Shown here in pieces: positions 1 to 3,615 of a stretch of DNA of 6,688 bases. Numbering within the stretch: the stretch's first letter is position 1; each line of letters starts with the position of its first letter. A program made the position numbers and the translations under genes. Where the stretch lies: contig WRFK01000088.1 of assembly GCA_009778835.1 (NCBI GenBank), positions 1-6,688 of the forward strand, read 5' to 3'. The DNA comes from Spirochaetaceae bacterium (GTDB lineage Bacteria; Spirochaetota; Spirochaetia; CADAEX01). The notes under the pieces were generated by a model, which ran no database searches, had not been told where the DNA came from, and saw only the letters and a list, made by a program, of their open reading frames with translations.

Positions 1-453
1 AATGTTATAATTTTTAATCAATGTTGAAAAAGCTTTTGCCTCTTCAATAGGAGAAATATCTTCCCGTTGTATATTTTCAATAAGCGCAATTTCAAGTTTT
101 TCTCCTTCGCCCAGCTCTTTTTCAATTACAGGAACTTCTTTTAGACCTGCACGGGTTGCAGCCCTGTATCTTCGCTCACCTGCAATTATCAGGTATTTAT
201 CCCCTTTTTTTTCTACCAGGATCGGCTGGAGAACCCCTTTTTCTTTTATAGAAGCTGCAAGATCTTTTAGCGACTCTTCATTAAATTCTCTTCGCGGCTG
301 TTTGGGATTTGTGATTATTTTTCCAATATCTACAAACTTCCCCAAACCCGGAACAGAGCTATTTTTATCTTTTTCTGTATAGTCTGCTTTGTTAACGTTA
401 CCCGCTGCTTGAAATAGGGCTTCAAGCCCTTTCCCTAATGCTTTTTTAGACAC
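1..453 (-). CDS. parB: ParB/Spo0J chromosome partition protein, N-terminal 151 residues (gene runs off the left edge)
   Basis: ParB is the CTP-hydrolysing clamp that loads on parS and spreads along neighbouring DNA; with ParA it segregates the origin region. My reverse-strand translation gives 151 open codons without a stop. It starts with a typical Spo0J lead-in (MSKKALGKGLEALF), then NPKQPRREF at about residues 49-57, the CTP-binding motif GERRYRA at 92-98, and the ENIQRED box at 126-132 followed by SPIEEA. Together these mark the ParB N-terminal nucleotide-binding domain. The parS-reading helix-turn-helix and the dimerisation domain lie outside the window (family length about 280-300 residues). 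The start is GTG at 453-451, overlapping the last 8 bases of parA, with an AGAGGTG sequence upstream inside parA; translational coupling with parA is likely. Three perfect parS sites in the same window support the assignment. The identity is secure. Confidence 0.96.
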   Translation of the reverse strand, partial: MSKKALGKGLEALFQAAGNVNKADYTEKDKNSSVPGLGKFVDIGKIITNPKQPRREFNEESLKDLAASIKEKGVLQPILVEKKGDKYLIIAGERRYRAATRAGLKEVPVIEKELGEGEKLEIALIENIQREDISPIEEAKAFSTLIKNYNI

Positions 454-1201
454 GGTTCATCACCTCTTCTGCAAGATGTTTATATCCTTTTGCGCCTGCC
501 GAATCTTCTTTATATTTATTTATAGGAAGCCCATGTGAAGGCGCTTCTGAAAGAGCTACATTGCGCGGAATAACTGTCCGAAAAACTTTTTCTCTGTAAT
601 ATTTTGTTACATTTGTTACAACTTCATTTGCAAGATTTGTTCTTACATCATACATTGTAAAAATAATACCGCCTATTGTTAAGTTTTTATTAAGTTCTCT
701 CTGTATATCTGCAACTGTCTGCGCAAGAAGAGCAAGCCCTTCCAATGCGAAATATTCACATTGAAGAGGTATAAAAACATAATCTGCTGCAACAAGCCCA
801 TTGATGGTAAGAATTCCCAGCGACGGGGGGCCATCTATAAAAATATAGTCATATTGATCGACTATTTTATCTACTGCTTTTTTTAAAAAAAACTCTTTGC
901 CTTCCACGTCAACAAGCTCAACAGTTGCCCCTGTAAGATTTATATTTGCAGATATTGCGAAAAGATTCTTTATAGGTGTTTTTTGAACAACCTCGGAAAT
1001 CATGGCTTTGCCGGAGAGAACTTCATATATTCCCGAAGTTTTTTTATCAAGACCAAGGCTGGAAGAGAGATTTCCCTGCGGATCAAAATCTATAAGCAAA
1101 ATTTTTTTTTCTGCTTCTGCCATATATGCGCCAAGATTAACCGCTGTTGTTGTTTTTCCTACCCCGCCTTTCTGATTGGCGAATACTATAACTTTACCCA
1201 T
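446..1201 (-). CDS. parA: ParA/Soj chromosome partition ATPase
   Basis: ParA is a deviant Walker-A ATPase that binds nucleoid DNA nonspecifically as an ATP dimer; ParB stimulates its ATPase, so ParB-parS complexes are moved apart. In Bacillus, Soj also acts on DnaA. The 251 residues match the family length. Visible motifs: deviant Walker A KGGVGKTT at 11-18 with signature Lys11 and Lys16, Walker A' DFDPQGN at 38-44, Walker B IFIDGPPSLG around 120-129, QCEYFALEGL at 147-156, and the C-terminal PRNVALSEAPSHG at 212-224. Arg187 in DVRTN corresponds to Bacillus Soj Arg189. Ala216 stands where Soj has Arg218, the second documented DNA-binding arginine. The ATG at 1201 has a GAGGT ribosome site a few bases upstream and the protein begins at the usual MGKVI position. 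The stop overlaps the parB start, giving a parAB operon. It diverges from the NifU-like gene. Confidence 0.97.
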   Translation of the reverse strand: MGKVIVFANQKGGVGKTTTAVNLGAYMAEAEKKILLIDFDPQGNLSSSLGLDKKTSGIYEVLSGKAMISEVVQKTPIKNLFAISANINLTGATVELVDVEGKEFFLKKAVDKIVDQYDYIFIDGPPSLGILTINGLVAADYVFIPLQCEYFALEGLALLAQTVADIQRELNKNLTIGGIIFTMYDVRTNLANEVVTNVTKYYREKVFRTVIPRNVALSEAPSHGLPINKYKEDSAGAKGYKHLAEEVMNRV

Positions 1202-1258
1202 TCTACCTCAATTATATAATAAAAATGATTCTTTGTCTTTATCGGCCAATGAGAGAGC

Positions 1259-1286
1259 GTCGTGAGTGAATTTATTCACTCATGAC
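1259..1286. repeat. Inverted repeat (13-bp arms, 2-base spacer) upstream of parA
   Basis: Arms GTCGTGAGTGAAT (1259-1271) and ATTCACTCATGAC (1274-1286) are complementary at 12 of 13 positions and are separated by TT. The inner nine base pairs are perfect. It would lie in the 5' leader of parA mRNA if transcription starts near 1331. It could be an operator, an mRNA hairpin or a small repeat. No T-tract follows on either strand, so it is not an intrinsic terminator. Confidence 0.6.
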
Positions 1287-1298
1287 CGAACGAAGCAG

Positions 1299-1327
1299 GC
1301 TGACAAAATGCTGTGTATTTTATCAGC
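1299..1327. repeat. Second inverted repeat in the parA upstream region
   Basis: GCTGACAAAAT (1299-1309) pairs with ATTTTATCAGC (1317-1327) around a 7-base loop. Ten of 11 pairs are Watson-Crick; the other is A/C on the plus strand and a U-G wobble in minus-strand RNA. On the plus strand TTTT follows the stem, so it could act weakly as a terminator in that direction. On the minus strand it would be the first hairpin of the parA leader. Confidence 0.5.
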
Positions 1328-1337
1328 TTTTGCCCGG

Positions 1338-1346
1338 ATTATAACA
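1338..1346 (-). promoter_or_regulatory. Extended -10 promoter element, candidate parA promoter
   Basis: On the minus strand the sequence reads TGTTATAAT, a perfect TGn-TATAAT extended -10. No good -35 lies at 16-18 bases; a TTGGCA lies 21 bases upstream, which is too far. Extended -10 promoters can work without a -35 box. Transcription would start near 1331, giving parAB a leader of about 130 bases that contains both inverted repeats. Functional assignment is inference. Confidence 0.45.
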
Positions 1347-1378
1347 AAACCAGTATGCTGCACTTGCCAATTTTAACC

Positions 1379-1406
1379 TTGACTATTATATTTATTATTG
1401 TATTCT
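1379..1406 (+). promoter_or_regulatory. Candidate sigma-70 promoter of the NifU-like gene
   Basis: TTGACT (1379-1384) is a 5/6 match to the -35 box. After a 16-base spacer, TATTCT (1401-1406) matches the -10 box at 4/6. Transcription would start near 1413, just ahead of the ribosome site AGGGAGA at 1417-1423 and the ATG at 1429, so the leader would be very short. Confidence 0.45.
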
Positions 1407-1428
1407 TTAAAAGAATAGGGAGAAATAT

Positions 1429-1653
1429 ATGTTAAAAGAAGATGTTCAAAAAGCAATAAACGATATAAGACCCAGTCTTCAGGCTGATGGAGGAGATATA
1501 GAGCTTATAAGCGTAAATGATAATGGAACAGTACAGGTAAAACTAAAAGGGGCTTGCCATGGCTGCCCAATGGCTCAGGTTACACTTAAGCAGGGCGTTG
1601 AGAAACATATAAAAAATAAAGTTCCTTCTGTAGTTTCTGTTGAAGCTGTATAG
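1429..1653 (+). CDS. Stand-alone NifU C-terminal-domain (Nfu) iron-sulfur scaffold/carrier protein
   Basis: Nfu domains hold a [4Fe-4S] cluster between two subunits and pass it to client enzymes in the cytoplasm. The 74-residue protein is one complete Nfu domain. It has the N-terminal helix with IRPSLQADGGDIELI (13-27), a strand with GTVQVKLKGAC, and the cluster-ligating CxxC at Cys43 and Cys46 in CHGCPMAQ, followed by the TLKQGVEKHIK helix. There is no A-type or NifU N-terminal domain, so it is the minimal form. The ATG has AGGGAGA 5 bases upstream. The gene is monocistronic: its own promoter lies upstream and a strong terminator follows 29 bases after the stop. It diverges from parA and shows no functional link to it. 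No nearby suf, isc or nif gene shows which clients it serves. Confidence 0.93.
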   Translation: MLKEDVQKAINDIRPSLQADGGDIELISVNDNGTVQVKLKGACHGCPMAQVTLKQGVEKHIKNKVPSVVSVEAV

Positions 1654-1682
1654 AGATATAAAATAATTTTATACGTACGCAA

Positions 1683-1714
1683 GGGGTTTTTTATCAAAAA
1701 ACCCCCTTTTTTTT
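1683..1714 (+). terminator. Strong intrinsic terminator after the NifU-like gene
   Basis: A perfect 10-bp stem GGGGTTTTTT (1683-1692) / AAAAAACCCC (1696-1705) closes on a 3-base loop. After one extra C come eight T residues (1707-1714). It lies 29 bases beyond the stop, so it separates this gene from add. Confidence 0.9.
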
Positions 1715-1805
1715 CAATAAAAAAAGTTTAACTAAATCTTTTTTAGTTTTATGCCGTTAAATTATCAAGGGAAATTTATTTTTAGCCTTATCCCGTAGCG
1801 TATAT

Positions 1806-1826
1806 GAACAGTTTTATCTTTGTTCC
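1806..1826. promoter_or_regulatory. Dyad element 1 upstream of add (GAACA-N10-TGTTCC)
   Basis: GAACA at 1806-1810 faces TGTTC at 1821-1825 across 10 bases and is followed by C. The same layout recurs exactly 60 bases downstream. This is the geometry of a dimeric repressor site, but I do not recognise the regulator. Confidence 0.35.
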
Positions 1827-1865
1827 AAGGTTATTGGGTAATAAAATGTACTCCCATAGATTTAA

Positions 1866-1886
1866 GAACAAAGTTACTTTTGTTCC
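1866..1886. promoter_or_regulatory. Dyad element 2 upstream of add (GAACA-N10-TGTTCC)
   Basis: GAACA at 1866-1870 and TGTTC at 1881-1885 are again 10 bases apart and followed by C. Here the arms extend to GAACAAAG / TTTTGTTC around a 4-base loop, with one G-U pair. The element ends 53 bases before the add start codon, where an operator or leader hairpin could sit. No convincing -35/-10 pair was found between it and the gene. Confidence 0.4.
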
Positions 1887-1938
1887 ATAAGTTTTATTAG
1901 GGGTTTTTATTTTTAATTCTTTATTATTAGAGAGCAAA

Positions 1939-2991
1939 ATGGAAGTAAAAAAAGTTTTAACATCTGAACAAAAGGAGTTTAAAAAACTCCTGCTCAAGTT
2001 ACCTAAAACAGAAATCCATCTTCATCTTGAAGGGCTTGCCTCTGTAGAGACAATCTGGACCTTGATGAAGAAAAATAATCTACAGTACAAAAATATAAAC
2101 AGCAAAAGCGATCTAAAAAAGAAGTTCGAAATCACCTCCCTTGAGGACTTTTTAGATCTCTTTATAAACATAATACAAAACAGCTTTATAAATGAAAATG
2201 ATATAGAATATCTGATCGATGATGCTAAAAATTATTTCCTTGAAAATAATATAATATATTCTGAACTATTCTTTGCTCCTTCTAAATTCATACAATCGGG
2301 TCTTGATTTTAAAAAAATTGTAAACATCCTTACCCAGGGGGCAGAAAGAATAAAGAAAGACCATAATATAGACATAAAATTTTTAATTGATGTCTCCCGT
2401 AGTTTTGGGATTGAAAATGCAATGAAAAACCTTGATCTTGTTCTTGCAAATCCTTCAAAAGCTATAATCGGTATTGGGCTTGGCGGTTCAGAAAAAGGCG
2501 GTCCTGCAAAAGAATTTGCAAAAGTTTTTGAAAAAGCTGTTTCAAAAGGGCTTCACGTTGTTGCCCATGCAGGGGAAGATGTGGGGCCACAGTCTATATG
2601 GGATTCTATAAATTATTTAAAAGCCGAAAGAATTGGTCATGGTATAAGCGCTATCCAGGATGAAAAACTTATGACTTACCTTGCTGAAAAACAAATACCA
2701 ATTGAGATTTGTCCTACAAGCAATCTTTTTACGCGCAAATATGCCAAAACACTTAAAGAGCATCCTGTAAAAGTCTTTTTTACCAGAAACATGGATGTTA
2801 CAATAAATACCGATGATCCTACTGTTTTTTCAGTAAATCTTGTTGAAGAATATATGAATCTTTTGACTGAAAATATTTTCACAAAAAAAGAGATTTTACT
2901 TATCATAAAAAATGGGGTATTTGCAACATTTCTTCCTGTTGCCAGAAAAAAAGAAATCTGGAAAATGATTTTAGCAGAAATTCCCAGATAA
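1939..2991 (+). CDS. add: Adenosine deaminase family metal-dependent aminohydrolase
   Basis: Members of this amidohydrolase family use one zinc to hydrolyse the exocyclic 6-amino group of adenosine, or in some branches adenine or 6-amino-6-deoxyfutalosine, releasing ammonia. The 350 residues match the family length of about 330-350. Catalytic landmarks are in order: HLHLEG at 27-32 (zinc ligands His27 and His29), GLGGSEKGGPA near 180, HAGED at 210-214 (His210 ligand, Glu213 catalytic), GHG with His234 (catalytic), and NTDDP with Asp292 (ligand) and Asp293. The next Met in frame is beyond HLHLEG, so the ATG at 1939 is required; its ribosome site (GAGAG, 1930-1934) is weak. The protein is cytoplasmic, with no signal peptide. 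The exact substrate is uncertain: GLGGSE instead of the AGDE-type segment of classical adenosine deaminases leaves adenosine, adenine and aminodeoxyfutalosine open. The gene stands alone between a terminator and parS site 1. Confidence 0.92.
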   Translation: MEVKKVLTSEQKEFKKLLLKLPKTEIHLHLEGLASVETIWTLMKKNNLQYKNINSKSDLKKKFEITSLEDFLDLFINIIQNSFINENDIEYLIDDAKNYFLENNIIYSELFFAPSKFIQSGLDFKKIVNILTQGAERIKKDHNIDIKFLIDVSRSFGIENAMKNLDLVLANPSKAIIGIGLGGSEKGGPAKEFAKVFEKAVSKGLHVVAHAGEDVGPQSIWDSINYLKAERIGHGISAIQDEKLMTYLAEKQIPIEICPTSNLFTRKYAKTLKEHPVKVFFTRNMDVTINTDDPTVFSVNLVEEYMNLLTENIFTKKEILLIIKNGVFATFLPVARKKEIWKMILAEIPR

Positions 2992-3071
2992 AATCCCAAG
3001 TTTATTTTTATACCAGAATTTTACCAAATTCCCACAACATCACAAAAATAATGAAGAATAAAATCTGGCAA

Positions 3072-3100
3072 AATGTTTCACGTGAAACATTAATTTTTTT
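3072..3100 (+). terminator. Terminator-like hairpin formed by parS site 1, after add
   Basis: The parS palindrome extends to 20 perfect bases (3072-3091). Folded, it gives an 8-bp stem with an ACGT loop. AA and then seven T residues (3094-3100) follow. It lies about 80 bases after the add stop and no better terminator was seen nearer. The stem is AT-rich, so its strength is uncertain. Confidence 0.45.
3074..3089. promoter_or_regulatory. parS site 1 (ParB loading site)
   Basis: TGTTTCACGTGAAACA is an exact match to the conserved bacterial parS, a perfect 16-base palindrome bound by the ParB helix-turn-helix. The cognate parB gene is 2.6 kb away. Confidence 0.95.
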
Positions 3101-3180
3101 ACCACAAACCACCAGAACCCCGCGATCGTATATTTGCAGGCGCTTAAATCAGGAAAGCTTTCAATAATCTTTCTTTTGTT

Positions 3181-3430
3181 CGTGTGGACTACGGCATGGT
3201 TGCCTGTGCGGCACACAGCGCTGATCGCTGCACAGCGCTATATTACGACATCCTGTTGCTGCGTTGGATGCGACCGCCGTGCCTTAAGTCCTTGGCTAGC
3301 GCAGGGCGCAACATTCTTGTTGCTGCGCTGGACGCAACAGCCGTGCAAGTTAGTCCTTGCGCCGCAGAGGTGGACGCGTTCTGTCCTTCGGGGATGCTGC
3401 CCCAAGTGATAAAACTGCAGCGCTGCGATA
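3181..3430. repeat. GC-rich island with imperfect tandem repeats and hairpins
   Basis: By count, 142 of 240 bases from 3181 to 3420 are G/C (59%), against a clearly AT-rich surround. Two long related units, about 3254-3295 and 3318-3360, share TGTTGCTGCG, TGGAYGC, CCGTGC and AGTCCTTG, offset by 64-65 bases. A third, shortened copy runs from TGGACGC at 3371 to GTCCTT at 3388. CACAGCGCT also occurs twice (3214-3222, 3231-3239). It may be a degraded repeat element, a structured RNA or foreign DNA; nothing identifies which. Confidence 0.6.
3298..3329. repeat. Bulged hairpin inside the GC-rich island
   Basis: AGCGCA (3298-3303) and GCAACA (3308-3313) pair with TGTTGC (3318-3323) and TGCGCT (3324-3329) around a TTCT loop. 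All 12 pairs are Watson-Crick, with a GGGC bulge on the left arm. No T-tract follows, so it is not a simple terminator. Confidence 0.6.
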
Positions 3431-3452
3431 ATAATCCATGCTATAGCTTCTT

Positions 3453-3461
3453 TGGTATAAT
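3453..3461 (+). promoter_or_regulatory. Extended -10 element next to parS site 2
   Basis: TGGTATAAT is a perfect TGn-TATAAT. No -35 match lies 16-18 bases upstream. Transcription would start about 3468, the first base of parS site 2, and run toward the hairpin at 3554-3589. No protein-coding gene lies in that direction before gyrA, which is on the opposite strand. Confidence 0.35.
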
Positions 3462-3467
3462 CTAAAA

Positions 3468-3483
3468 TGTTTCACGTGAAACA
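3468..3483. promoter_or_regulatory. parS site 2 (ParB loading site)
   Basis: This is an exact TGTTTCACGTGAAACA copy, 394 bases from site 1 and 96 from site 3. Unlike the other two it has no flanking hairpin arms or T-tract. An extended -10 ends 6 bases upstream, so bound ParB could block it. Confidence 0.95.
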
Positions 3484-3553
3484 AAAACCTGTCTATTCCT
3501 ACTAAGGTAAAAGCATACCTAAAAGATTATTTTGCATTGGTTTTATAAAGCAA

Positions 3554-3594
3554 GAGCCCTAAATGTTTCACGTGAAACACTTAGGGCTCCTTTT
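3554..3594 (+). terminator. Terminator-like hairpin with parS site 3 at its centre
   Basis: GAGCCCTAA (3554-3562) and TTAGGGCTC (3581-3589) flank the parS palindrome with one mismatched pair (A3563/C3580) between. The result is a 36-base inverted repeat with 17 of 18 complementary positions. CCTTTT follows on the plus strand. On the minus strand, 27 bases past the gyrA stop, the tract after the stem is poorer (TTGCTTTAT), so it could be a weak terminator for gyrA and a better one for plus-strand transcripts. Confidence 0.6.
3564..3579. promoter_or_regulatory. parS site 3 (ParB loading site)
   Basis: This is the third exact TGTTTCACGTGAAACA copy. It forms the apical part of the gyrA-proximal hairpin, 37 bases from the gyrA stop codon. 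Confidence 0.95.
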
Positions 3595-3615
3595 AATTGA
3601 TAGCCGTAAATATAA

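Larger units (their letters stand above)
2992..3615. other. 624-base intergenic region between convergent add and gyrA, with three parS sites and a GC-rich island
   Basis: No credible gene is present. The first 80 bases and the last 200 are AT-rich like the rest of the window; the middle is GC-rich. It contains parS sites at 3074, 3468 and 3564, two hairpins followed by T residues, an extended -10 element and an imperfect tandem repeat, each listed separately. The open frames seen from 3134 to 3465 have cysteine- and tryptophan-rich composition unlike the neighbours and no recognisable domain. Confidence 0.85.

Noticed and set aside
1183..1240. TATAAT on the minus strand at 1216-1211 as the parA promoter, with AAGACA 17 bases upstream
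   Set aside because: Transcription would start inside the GAGGT ribosome site of parA, leaving no usable leader. The extended -10 at 1346-1338 is a better candidate.
1259..1286. CIRCE/HrcA operator or intrinsic terminator
   Set aside because: The arms contain GAGTGAAT rather than TTAGCACTC with a 9-base gap, and no T-tract follows on either strand.
1788..1997. Minus-strand open frame of 69 codons upstream of add
   Set aside because: It overlaps the start of add and the AT-rich leader, and has no family resemblance; it is a chance frame.
3248..3370. Integron attC-like site, suggested by GTTGGAT (fits GTTRRRY) and the imperfect hairpins
   Set aside because: No matching RYYYAAC partner at the right place, no cassette gene and no integrase.
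3134..3465. Two overlapping plus-strand open frames of about 91 and 93 codons in the GC-rich island
   Set aside because: Both arise from the stop-poor GC-rich repeat, have odd Cys/Trp-rich composition, no ribosome site and no recognisable domain, and overlap in different frames.
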